This document shows, one piece after another, positions 30,917-41,208 of a DNA stretch of 64,000 nucleotides. This DNA comes from Zea mays (Eukaryota; Streptophyta; Magnoliopsida; Poales; Poaceae). The notes under the pieces are model-generated. The model was not told the DNA's origin and did not search any database. It saw only the letters and a program-made list of their open reading frames with translations. Each line of letters begins with the position of its first letter. Positions within the stretch are counted from its first letter, which is position 1. The DNA is taken from NCBI RefSeq assembly GCF_902167145.1, contig NC_050104.1:2542001-2606000 (forward strand), given 5' to 3'. Made by a program: the position numbers and the translations under genes.

Positions 30917-31489
30917 GTGTTTTCTAAATTTCATCATCAATATCTTATACTCTACACAGGTCGTGTACAGATTACAAATTATTTTTATATTTATATTAAT
31001 AAATATATTTTACACATACACTTCACACCGTGGGAAAATAATATTTTCCTGTTCGTGTGGTGTTCCACCGGTGGCTTCGTCGACGCTGTTCCACCAGGCC
31101 GCCGCATCCCAGATCCTCCATGCCGCCGCAGCCTACCTCCTCCACGCTGGTGCCCATCCTCTGATGTCGAGCTCCTCGACACCGCTGTACCTGAGCTACT
31201 CCGCGCCGCCGCAACCGACGTCCTCCACGGCGCCAGAGCCGAGGGACTCCGCGCTGATGCTCCTCCTCCGGCCAAGCTCCTCCTCACCACCGGAGCCGAG
31301 GGGGACTCCGCGTTGTTGCTTCTCCTCCCGGCGAAGCTTCTCCGCGCCGCCGCAGCCGAGCTTGTTCGCGTCGTCGCAGTCGAGTGCCTCCGCGTGACCG
31401 CGTCACCGGGTACTCGGGTAGCCACAGCAGCGGGCAGTACATCACGATCAGAACATATGGAGCCTGATTGGATGGCCGCTGAGATATGA
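30917..31489 (+). other. GC-rich open frame, unrecognised
   Basis: A 190-codon frame, Ala/Pro/Leu-rich from codon 52, lies after an acceptor-like CTACACAG near 30960. GC content rises abruptly at about 31060 and falls at 31490. Overlapping frames on both strands are open, so coding potential cannot be judged from openness. It could be a captured GC-rich exon or low-complexity sequence. Confidence 0.25.
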
Positions 31490-33012
31490 TAATTTTGAGC
31501 GTATGAATGGATGTAAGTTAATAGTATTAAAATAGTTTATTTTGCATCTATTCATACAGATTGACTCTTCCATACAAACAACTAAATATAATCTCAAATA
31601 AACTTAACGCATGCGGGGATTCAAAATAAGATGCTACGGATAACCAACCATACGGATAGCGGATGAATACAGATCAGCTTGCTTCTCCACGACGAAGGTC
31701 ACAGTGGTCACTCTAACACATATGCATTGACGTGCGTATAAACAGATGATCACTTCCTTCTTCCGCTAGTTGCATGGAGATTGGAATCTCGGAGGAGACA
31801 TCGATCGATCGTGCTGCGAGCTCCGATCATCACAAATTATGAGAAGCTAAAACTGAAGAATAAATATTGTGCCTACACAAATCATGACAAGCTAAAACTT
31901 ATATAAAATGTATATATGTAATATATAAGATTGGAATCACTTTCCTCCTTTTTATTATGTGGATTTCCACCGGAGATGGACACGCTACCACTTTTGTTTT
32001 TGGTCGTCTGGTATAGGTGAAGAATCAGACGGTAATAATATATAGTCAGAATCTGGTAATTAAAGAGTCCCTGACACGACGATTAGCGCTTTAATTTTCT
32101 TGTATGGCTGGACGCTGAGATCTTAACAACTAATCCTAACCAATATATGACGACCCCCATTCTCCTTGTGATCTCAATCAGCTATGTTTTCTAGCTAATT
32201 ATATTAGAAAGCATGCATGGAGTTGTTAGCTTCAATATATCGCTTTTTAATCCACGATCTTGGTAATATAATCCAGATTATTATGATAATGATGGGGTCA
32301 GGCCATAAGCGAGCTAGCTAGCTGCATATATTATTGCAAACTCCGTATAATTGCCGCATGTGTCACGCTGTTTTTTTTTATCTCCGTATAATTTTGCCCT
32401 CGCTGCCTTTATTTTCTTTATTACGTCGCCCTTCCTTTTCCTCACGTACGTAGTTTTCAGCCAACTGCCCCAGGGGGGCTAATGGACATGCGAGAAAGGG
32501 CGAGAGGAAAAAATAAAGCTGCTCGTGACCTCGTGCATGGCGTGTGTGTGTGTGTCAATATCAACGGTCCTGTTTCGTTGGTCGCATGTTCTCCGATCCA
32601 GCTAGGTCCGGCGCGTTTGGTTTCCTGAGCGCGTAGCCGGGACAAGTATAGGCCGAGCGCATGCAGAAGGGCCAGGCCAACTGGAAATGCCACCATTATC
32701 ATCACATAATTAAGGGCCATTTACAAACATGCCACTCAATTTTTTAAAGAATTAAAAACTAGTTCATTTTCGTACCGCTCTATGGCATCAAAATAAACTA
32801 ATCATCTAACTTTGTAAAAGTTGAGTGTCATGTATATAATTAATCCCATAATTTAATGGATATTAAGTGATTTTAAAACAGATGAAGATTAGATAAGATG
32901 AGTTAAATTTTCTGATGACATAATATCAAAAATAACAAAAAATAGTATTTATTATCATACATTTATGGCATATGCACTGCTTGAGTAAGTGGCATCGGTA
33001 CCAGTTGGAAAC
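31490..33012. other. Intergenic stretch without identified genes
   Basis: AT-rich and non-coding. Small features are an inverted pair GTATGAATGGATG/CATCTATTCATAC (31500-31556) and a short GT microsatellite near 32540. No terminal repeats or coding exons were recognised. Confidence 0.5.
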
Positions 33013-33474
33013 GGTAACGCCCTGAATTTGGGGTAGAATTTTTTCTTCTTTTTACTCACCAAATTCAGGCGTTACTCTCTTTTCTCTTCCCGTTTCGCTC
33101 CTTCTTCCCAATTTCAAAGCAGTATAGCGACTGGCATCCTTATCGTGTGTAAACAAAACCTAAGTTGACATGAGTGTTGCATCAAGCCGAATCTTATTTC
33201 TTTGTCTGATTTCGTGCTTAATCGCGTGCATTGCTTAGTTTCGTTTCGGATTTTTGCTTCGCGAATTGATTTCTGATCTGTGGTTGTGCGTGCCACGGGG
33301 TTTTGACCCACGGTGCGGCCCAGCCCGGCCCGGCCCAGCTCGGCCCGCGCGCCCCCCTGATCCCTTTTCTCTCATTTGATTTCTCCCGCGCAGTAACCTC
33401 TCTCTCTCCCATCTCTCTCTCGCCGTGCTGCCCTAGGTTTTGGACACAGTGATCGCCGGAGTTGGATCCCCGAG

Positions 33475-34040
33475 GTGAGCTCCCCTCCCCTCCCTTCTCC
33501 TCTCTCTCCCTCTTCCTCTCCCTCCCCTTCCCTTCTCTGTGCGCGCCCTCCTTCTTCTCCCATGCGCGCCCCCCTGCAGCCCCTCGCGCGCGGCCCCCTA
33601 CGGCCCCCTTGGCGCGGCCCCCGGCCCCCTCGGCACGGCGGCCTCGGCTCCCCGGCCCCCTCGGCACGGCGGCCCCGGCTCCCCGGCGCGGTGGCCCCCT
33701 GCTTCCCCGGCGGCACGGCCCTCCCCCTACTTCCCCCGCGACAGCTTCGCCCCCCCCCCCCCCCCCCCCCCCCCCCCCGTGGCGTGGCTCCCTCGCCTCC
33801 CCCGGCGTGGCCGTCCCGACCCCCCGGCGGCGTGGCTCCCTAGCCCCCTCGCGTGTGGCCCCTCGGCCCCTGCGTGCGGCCGTCCCGGCCCCGGTGCGCG
33901 GCCCTTGCCCTCGGCAGTGTGGAACCCCGGCGCGGCCCCTGCGCGCATTCCGGCACGGCTCGCGTGGCCTCGGCGCGGCCTCGCGCTCCCCCGTTTACCC
34001 AACGCGTTCCCGCGTGCGCAGCCCCACGCGCGCGGTGATT
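33475..34040 (+). other. Pro/Ala/Arg low-complexity GC-rich segment of the LTR
   Basis: Runs of CCCC(T/G), CGGCACGGC and a tract of about 25 C at 33753-33778 give several long overlapping open frames. They are compositional artefacts. CGGCACGGCGGCC-like units repeat at about 33630-33720. I do not call a gene. Confidence 0.6.
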
Positions 34041-34084
34041 TATTCTTAGTTTTTAGTTAATTTTAAACTCTGTCTAGTTAGTGT

Positions 34085-34405
34085 GCTGCGTCGCGCGCCT
34101 CGTCGCGCGACGAATTGGTTTAATTTCAGGTTCTATTAATGTGCTGCGTCGCGCGCTTCGTCGTGCGGCGGTCTAATTTAATTTCAGGATTGTTTAATGT
34201 ATGACGTCGTGCATCCAGTCGCGCGATGTTCCATTCTCAATTTAGTTTGGATGACGTATGCCATCGTGCGTTTTGTCACGCGACGCTTAACGTTTATTTA
34301 TAAATAATGCAAGAGTCTCGTTGCGCGCCCCTTCGCGCGACGAGTCGTTTATTTCTTAATTCAATTTAAGTGTTGTGTCGTGCGTCTCACCGCGCGACAA
34401 CCCTT
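34085..34405. repeat. Six spaced hairpins of the CGTCGCGCG type
   Basis: Six imperfect inverted repeats, about 24 nt each, lie near 34087, 34147, 34205, 34255, 34314 and 34376. The first is a perfect 9-bp stem CGTCGCGCG with loop CCTCGT and CGCGCGACG. In the others most departures are T for C or A for G on one arm, which still pair as G-U in RNA. Loops are about 6 nt and differ in sequence. AT-rich linkers of 30-40 bp separate the hairpins. Confidence 0.7.
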
Positions 34406-35299
34406 TTAATTTACCTTCATCTGCTTATAATAATTAAATATGGAACATGACTTTACCTTATACTAAACGTGATGGCCAAATTAATACCGTTCTTTTTTTG
34501 ACGAGTATTTTAATTTATAACCGTGTAACGAGATCGCGTCTCGACCGTAGCCTCGACCGTTACTTTCTCTTTCTCGCTTAGCCGTAGGTGTGAGCCCTGC
34601 GTCGAACGTCTGTTTATTTATTGCATTCTATTGTATTGTGTACTGTTCTTTTGTATTAAAGGTGTGGAATGTATGTTTGAACTCGTATAGATAACGGTCA
34701 GTTGGTGGAGTCCGAAGGAGTTGCAGGTGAAGACCCTGAGCAGCAGTCGGTTGGTGAAGGCAAGTGTCCCTTGACCCATCTATGTCCTACTAATTCTTAT
34801 AATTCACTTCCCGCATTTACACATTTATACCTAAGGATTGACTAGCTTTTGTCTATCTTGTCCTTGTTTACCTATTCTGGTTGGGTTATTTCAGTTTAGC
34901 TTTATGCTAGCGCTTCACATTAATCAATGAACATGATGAGATTATCTATGATACGATGTTTTCCCTTTTGATTATGATGATGGTACTTGTGGCCCTTAAG
35001 GGGACTCGAGCTGTTTCTCGAGTGCCTCTCCGTAAGGACCTATTCGTTGGATGACCACCCGGGAAAACAGTGCAACCATGAGGGTGGAGTGGGACGTCCT
35101 TAGCTGAGTAATTAGAGGAACTGGGGTGTAGTTCGCTTCGCCGTCGTGCCGTTAATGGGGCTCGGTATATGCGGCTCGCTCTGCCAAGGTTGGTACGCCC
35201 CTTGGGGAGGACTTCGGTGCATTTAGGAAACGTAACGGGCGGCTACAGCCCCAGAAAATCTTTGTAAAGGCTACGTACACTACAGGAAACACCTAAATT

Positions 35300-35620
35300 T
35301 TCGTGGGCCGGACTATTTTCGTCGGCCGGCCCACGAAAATACAATGCTATTTTCGTCGGCAACAGTGACCGACGAAAATGTGTCCTATTTTCGTCGGCCA
35401 ACGAAGCTTTTCGTCGGCAGGCCCACGAAAATACGAAAGGTATTTTCGTCGGCCTCGGGACCGACGAAAATGTGTGATATTTTCGTCGGCCGCAGCTAGG
35501 CCGACGGAAATAAGTGGCGTATTTTCGTCGGCCGCATCCAGACCGACGAAAATAAGTCATTAACCGGCCTGTATTTTCGTCGGCCTCAATGAGGCCGACG
35601 AAAATAGAGACCCGTTAATC
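35300..35620. repeat. CACTA 5' subterminal repeat cluster
   Basis: About 13 copies of TTTTCGTCGG or its complement CCGACGAAAA lie in both orientations, often as pairs around a short centre (for example TATTTTCGTCGGCC...GACCGACGAAAATG). In CACTA elements such repeats are bound by the TNPA-type protein and are needed for excision. The core is CpG-containing, so binding may depend on methylation, as in Spm. Confidence 0.8.
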
Positions 35621-36382
35621 GGCCTCAGCGCAATTTCTATCTCTCGCTCGTCTCGTCAAACTCTCGCTCGCTTGCGCCGCCGCCCGCCTGCCCTACGTCG
35701 TCGCGCCGCCGGCCCGTCCTCCCTCGCCGCGCCGCCCGCACACCGTCCCTCCACGCGCCGCGCCGCGCCGCCGTCGACGACGCCCACCCGCACACCCGCC
35801 CTCCCGCGCCGCCCACCATTGTCGCGCCCCCGTCCACCATCGCCGCGCCGGCATCCACGCGTCGCCCGCGCCCGCCCGCTCACTGCACCGCTGCCGTTCG
35901 TGGCCCTCCCTCACTGCACCGCCGCCCGCGCCCGCCCGCTCTCCACGCGTCGCCGCTCGTGGCCCGCGCGCGCGCCCTCGCCGCTCCGCGTCGCCGCGCG
36001 TGGCTCGCCGTTCGTCCACGCCGTTCATAGGAGCAGACTCGTCCACGCCGTGCCCGCCGTCCACGCCGTTCGTCCACGGCCGTCGTTCGTCCACGCCGTG
36101 TCGTCCGTCCACGTCGTCGTCGTTCCCCGCGGTGAGCCTCCCCGTCTCCCTTATTTCCCGACATATTTGATGCTTGTCGTGGCGTGCCGGGCGTGCCATG
36201 CGCGTGCCGTGGCGTGCCGGGCGTGCCATGCGCGTGCCGTGGCGTGCCGGGCGCGCGGCCGTGCGCGTGTCGTGGCGACCGTGCGCGTGCGGCGTGCCGT
36301 GCGCGTGCCGTGGCGTGCCGTTCGCGTGCGGCGTGTCGTGGCGACCGTGAATGTTATTTGTCTTTTGTTTAAGTTATTTATT

Positions 36383-36400
36383 ATGGACGGTGATCGTTAA
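36383..36400 (+). promoter_or_regulatory. Upstream mini-frame copying the first five transposase codons
   Basis: ATGGACGGTGATCGTTAA encodes MDGDR and stops. The true start at 36783 reads ATGGACGGTGATCGG. The preceding text is also duplicated: TTTGTCTTTTGTTTA occurs at about 36357 and 36763. The interval between the two copies (36400-36760) contains the foldback. If both are in the mRNA, the first would act as a short upstream frame; if the TTTAG before 36775 is a splice acceptor, it would be removed. Confidence 0.6.
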
Positions 36401-36429
36401 CCGTAGCGAACCGTATGCGTCACCCGTTC

Positions 36430-36472
36430 GGGAACGGCGAACGTCACATTGGCTTGTGAGGTTCGCCGTTCC
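36430..36472. other. Short inverted repeat in the CACTA leader
   Basis: GGAACGGCGAAC (36431-36442) and GTTCGCCGTTCC (36461-36472) form a perfect 12-bp stem with an 18-nt loop, just upstream of the longer foldback. Confidence 0.75.
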
Positions 36473-36500
36473 GGAATTGTCCACGTATTTTGGACAGCCT

Positions 36501-36693
36501 GAGAGTGTAGGCCGATGCTTTTGATTTGTGACATGTGCCTTATGCTTGACGCGGAATTTCGGTTGTGTAACCCAGTTGTTCTCCAACGCACCATGTTCAG
36601 GCGTGTGCTTGGAGAGCAGCGGGGTTATGCTGCCGAAATTTCGCGGCAATCGTAGGCTACACGTCACAAATCACAAGCATCGGCCTACACTCT
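36501..36693. ncRNA. Long foldback in the CACTA transposase leader, candidate small-RNA precursor
   Basis: The arm 36501-36592 and the arm 36604-36693 are inverse complements over about 92 nt, with a loop of about 11 nt (36593-36603). The outer 30 bp (GTGTAGGCCGATGCTT, GATTTGTGAC) is nearly perfect. In the inner part many mismatches are T/C or G/A, which remain G-U pairs in RNA. Because of this, similar frames occur on both strands (HVTNxKHRPTL). The shape resembles a young plant MIRNA or hairpin-siRNA precursor. Rice CACTA elements are known to carry miR820; I see no miR820 match here. Whether it is transcribed or diced is unknown. Confidence 0.5.
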
Positions 36694-36782
36694 TGGGTGG
36701 GTTTAGGGCCTTTACCTAATAGGGAGTTCACCTAAGCCACGGACGATCGTTGATGTTCTTTGTCTTTTGTTTAGCCTTTGAA

Positions 36783-39700
36783 ATGGACGGTGATCGGAGG
36801 GTGATGTATGACGGGTGGAGAAAGGATGGGGCACATTCGAATGAATGGATGGGTGTAACAAAGGCTTTTCTTGAGCACGCTTTCAAAGATGCAACTGGTC
36901 GTCTAGTGAAGTGTCCTTGCAATCGCTGCGAGAACAAGTGGCCTCAGATGAAAGAAGAAATGGAGAAACACCTTTGCAAGAGTGGGTTTATGCCGAACTA
37001 CCTTGTATGGTACCGGCATGGAGAGTCTATTAGACACGTTGACGCGGAGGTGGAACTTGATGACGATCATGATAGGATGGATGACATGTTGCATGATCTT
37101 GGTAGGGATGTTGAAATGAACGCTGAGGAGCCGGGGCAGCTTCCACGCGATGCTCAGGAATTCTTCCGGCTACTCGCCGCAGGAGAAGAGAGACTGCACG
37201 AGCACACTCAGATGTCAGTTCTTGGGACTCTCACTAGACTAATGGCGATAAAGTCGAAGCACAACATTTCAAACAGTGCTTATAACGACATCGTCCAACT
37301 GATGGGCGAGGTTCTCCCGGAGAATCATAAGTTGCCAAAGAATATGTACTTCGCAAAGAAGATGTTGGCTGGTCTTGGGATGACATATGAGAAGATCGAC
37401 GTGTGTCCCAACAGTTGCATGCTATTCTTTGAGGAGGATGACAAGCTGGACCGTTGTAAGCATTGCGAAGCTTCTAGATATGTCGAGGTGACAAATGATG
37501 AGGGTGAATTGGTAGTTACGAAGGTCGCAGCTAAGCAACTTCGTCGGTTGCCCATCATTCCTCGGCTTTCAAGGTTGTTCCTCAACAAGGAAATAGCTCT
37601 GCATATGACGTGGCAAAAGAATGGTGTACGTCTCGTCACTGATCCAGACTTAATGGTCCATCCGTCGGACGGTGATGCGTGGAAGGCATTAGACGAGTTT
37701 GATCCCGAATTTGCAAACGACCCTAGGAGTGTACGGCTTGGTCTATCGACGGACGGATTCACACCTTTCAATACCAGTGCAAGCCCTTACTCGTGTTGGC
37801 CTGTCTTCATTGTGCCATATAATCTTCCTCCTGAGTTGGTCAATAAAGAAGAGTTCATGTTCCTTGCACTAGTCATCCCAGGCCCCGAGCATCCAGGGCC
37901 AAAGCTGAATATGTTTGTTCGCCCTTTAATTGAAGAGCTGAAACAATTGTGGAGAGGTGTGAAGGCTTATGACAGCCATACTGAAAAGGAGTTTACCATG
38001 CGCGCTGCTTATTTGTGGTCAGTGCATGATCTGCTGGCGTATGGAGATTGGTCTGGATGGTGTGTCCATGGTCGGTTGTGCTGTCCCATATGTATGAATG
38101 ATACGGATGCATTCAGATTGAAGCATGGTGGGAAAGTTTCATTCTTTGATGCTCATCGACGTTGGACTCCATTCAAGCATGATTTCAGGAATTCGCTTAC
38201 TGCATTCAGAGGTGGAGCCAAAATCAGAAATGGGCCACCAAAGAGGCAAACTGCACCGCAGATAATGGCATGGCATGCTTGTCTGAAGCAAGGAGAAAAT
38301 GATAGGTTCCAAGGCTACGGGGAGGACCATAACTGGACCCATATTTCATCAATATGGGAGCTTCCGTATGCAAAAACCTTGATCATGCCGCACAACATAG
38401 ACTTGATGCACCAAGAGCGTAACGTTGCTGAAAGCATCATAAGCACATGTTTCGATGTGACTGATAAAACGAAAGATAATATGAAGGCAAGAAAAGACAT
38501 GGCTGAAATTTGTAAGAGGCCGATGCTCGAGTTGAAAGTAAGCGATAAAGGGCATGAAAGTAGGCCGCGAGCTGATTACTGCCTCAAGCCGGATGAAAGG
38601 AAAGAAATATTTAAGTGGTTGAAGAATCTGAAATTTCCAGATCGGTATGCGGCAAATCTGAAACGGGCAGTCAATCTGAAGACCGGTAAATTGATCGGTT
38701 TGAAAAGCCATGACTACCATATTATTATGGAGAGGCTGATGCCCGTGATGTTTCGAGGCTATTTTAAGGATGAGCTTTGGAGCATATTTGCAGAGCTGAG
38801 TTACTTCTATAGGGAAGTATGCGCAAAGACGATATCGAAGAGGTTGATGCAGAAATTTGAGAAAGAAATTCCAATTCTTATTTGTAAATTTGAAAAGGTT
38901 TTCCCGCCAGGATTCTTCAATGTGATGCAACATCTAATTGTGCATTTGCCTTGGGAAGCTTTGGTAGGCGGACCAGTGCAATTCAGGTGGATGTATCCTA
39001 TAGAAAGGGCGTTGAAAAAGCTCAGGGCGTCTGTTCGGAACAAGGCTAGAGTCGAAGGGTGTATTGCGGAGGCTTTTGCCCTTAAGGAGATATCTCAATT
39101 CTCAACCAGGTATTTCGCTCGAGCCAACAATGTGTTTGCTCCTTCAGTGCGACTTCATGTCGAAAATGAATCGCCCCAAAGCACCCTTCAAATTTTTGCG
39201 AATCCGGGTAAAGCAGTTGGAAAAGGGAGTGTACGTCACATTGAAGGATCAGATTTGAACACGCTAATGCTATATATGTATAGCAATATTGACAGCACAC
39301 AGGAGGCGTTCGAGTAAGTTTTCCTCATAGTTACTTCCATTTTCTCATCTCATAATTTCTATAGTGTGTAATGTCCATGTTTCTAATATGTCCAGCATGT
39401 TTGATGAAGAATGTTGGAAATCTACTAGTAAACCTACGGCCATCCAATTAGAAAATCTTCGACGTGATGGGTTGAAAGGTGGACCAAACTTCGTGCAGTG
39501 GTTTCGTAATTATGTTAGTAATTTTCATTCTCTCATTGTCCATACTTAATCTTTGAATTTTGGACTTGGAAGATATAATGCATATACTAATTCCTTGTAT
39601 AGGTTTCCAAAAACTCTGTGCACCCAGACTTGCAGCAAATGGCACATACCTCTGTGTCCGTCCGGAACTATACTCGCTATGATGTAAATGGATATCGCTT

Positions 39701-40352
39701 CCGAACCGCGAAATTGGAGAAGAGTCGACCATTGGCAGCCACCACCAATAGTGGTGTGTTGGCAAGTTCATATGTTGACGATGACAAAGTAGTGGACTAT
39801 TACGGTGTTCTTCAAAACATTATAGAGTTGATTTTCGATGGCCCCAAAGAACTTAAAGTCGTGTTTTTCGAGTGCGACTGGTTTGATGCTCATAGTGGGA
39901 CTCGTGTCGACAAGTATGGTAATGTCGAGGTGAAGCATAGCTCTAGGATTCCGAGCAGTATGAGCGATGTTGTCCTTGCAAATCAGGCAAAACAGGTGTA
40001 CTACCTGCCATATCCTCACCCAAGCCTTAGGGCTTGGTGGGTTGCAATCAAAGTCAACCCACAAGTCGTCGCTCCAGAGAGTGCTGACTACGTGAGTACG
40101 AGCAGGGACAACGATGATGCTATTTTTCAACCAGAAGCGGCGTCGACTCAAGACATAGCTCATCGATTCCATGTGACCAATGGAGAAGGACTTGAAAATC
40201 TCTGTTGCAATTCAAGCGACTTAATTGAAGAACCTAGGTCAAAGCGCAAACGACCTGTCGTCGTTAGAAGATCAGTAAGGATCCAACGAAATCAAGAGCG
40301 TATGAATAAACAACGAGCCGAAGAAGCATCATCGGATGCGAATGACTTTTGA
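36783..40352 (+). CDS. CACTA transposase, TNP2/TNPD type (three exons, open)
   Basis: It catalyses excision and integration of CACTA ends in the nucleus. Exons 36783-39313, 39396-39513 and 39603-40352 join in frame: donors GA|GTAAGT and TAT|GTTAGT, acceptors TGTCCAG and TTGTATAG. They give about 1132 residues, in the usual range. Order: transposase-associated N-terminal domain (DGWRKDGAHSNEWMGV...CPCNRCENK, residues 10-80), TNP2/transposase_21 core (about 190-450), DUF4218-like region (about 640-800), DUF4216-like region (about 930-1080) and a basic C-terminus (RSKRKRPVVVRRSVR). I chose the ATG at 36783 because it follows a splice-acceptor-like TTTAG and begins MDGDRRVMYDGW. An open frame of this length in a truncated element suggests recent damage. 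Confidence 0.8.
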
Positions 40353-40469
40353 TTAGTATGTTACTTTTAGTTAATCAATTAAGCTATGTATTCCAATTTC
40401 TACATTATTAATTTTCATATTATTTGTTTCATATACTGTGGTTTGACATTAATTTATCTACAGTTGAAC

Positions 40470-41208
40470 ATGTTCAAGCATAGGAGATCGAGGAGGAGTG
40501 GGGGCAGCGCGGCCAGCGAGGACAGCTCGGGCAGTGGGCTTTTTCAGGGCACCTCACAGAGCCGACAGAGGCAGCAGCAACTTCTCGACTGTCTAGACGA
40601 AGTGCAGGGTGAGGAGGGTGAGCAGGAGACTCCTCAGCAGGATGCTCATGTGCAGGGTGAGGAGGGTGAGCAGGATGAGGAGGGTGAGCAGGATGAGGAG
40701 GTTGACCCCATGGGGCAGGCAGCGCGGGCGACGCGTCAGATGGTTCTACGTCCTTCAGGTATTATTATGCATATTAGTTTAATTGATATTAGTTTTTAAT
40801 CATTTCATCATATTGAATTTACTTGTATAATTAGGTATAAGAAGAGCAATGCGCTTGGTCCGAGACCTGCCGAGAGGAGGCTCATCCGGCCGCATGGAGA
40901 ATGGTGGGGCTTATTTCTGTTGTGTTAATTTTTTAATGTGAACGTGATTGCACTGGTTTACTTGTTTTATTAATGTTTGTAGGTCATGGGAAGACTTGAC
41001 TTGGGACGGTACAGGCAGACGTCCCAAGGTGAACGCGGTGTTGGGTAGCCTCTGTCGCTTCTACTACCCTGGCATGGTGGAGCTCAATGGCGAGAGGTTC
41101 GCGGCTATGCAGTGGGCTGACTGGGGTCTAAAGGACTATGTCCAGCCAGGGGAGTCAGGGGAAAGCAGTAGCGGAGGGGGAAGTTCGGAAAAAAAACGAA
41201 GGGTGTGA
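40470..41208 (+). pseudogene. Second CACTA gene (TNPA / transposase_24-like), 3' truncated
   Basis: TNPA-type proteins bind the subterminal repeats and bring CACTA ends together. Exon 1 (40470-40758) starts MFKHRRSRRSGG and is Gln/Glu-rich, with a short GEEGEQ(D/E) repeat. A middle exon probably begins at 40835 after ATAATTAG; its frame and end are uncertain. The last recognised exon (from 40983, after TTTGTAG) reads SWEDLTWDGTGRRPKVNAVL, then GSLCRFYYPGMVEL and MQWADWGLKDY. This is the conserved core of the plant CACTA second protein. It ends SSEKKRRV, but the stop codon TGA (41206-41208) is supplied by the adjacent gypsy LTR. The natural C-terminus is lost. Confidence 0.6.

Larger units (their letters stand above)
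35278..41203 (+). mobile_element. CACTA (En/Spm) transposon lacking its 3' end
   Basis: It starts CACTACAGGAAAC at 35278, inside the old LTR, after trinucleotide GTA. Subterminal CCGACGAAAAT repeats, a GC-rich leader, the TNP2-type transposase gene and part of a second gene follow. The expected 3' terminus (CCTGTAGTG) and 3' subterminal repeats are absent. The sequence meets the gypsy element at 41204, and the old LTR resumes just beyond it. A deletion has removed the 3' end of the CACTA element and a few tens of bases of LTR. The element cannot transpose, although its transposase frame is open. Confidence 0.85.

Noticed and set aside
33008..33012. Target duplication for the old split LTR
   Set aside because: GAAAC on the left and CTTAT on the right do not match, so no duplication is claimed.
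33462..34060. Several long Pro/Ala/Arg frames
   Set aside because: They overlap in all frames in a C-rich LTR segment with a homopolymer of about 25 C; no domain and no splice context.
35672..36400. 242-codon frame rich in Arg and Pro
   Set aside because: It is GC-rich low-complexity sequence with repeated GTGCCGTGGCGTGCCGGGC-like units; other frames on both strands are equally open. It belongs to the CACTA leader and ends in the decoy MDGDR mini-frame.
36501..36693. Identity with miR820
   Set aside because: Only a few bases near TCGGCCT agree with the miR820 sequence as I know it; the rest differs. Only the analogy of a CACTA-borne foldback is kept.
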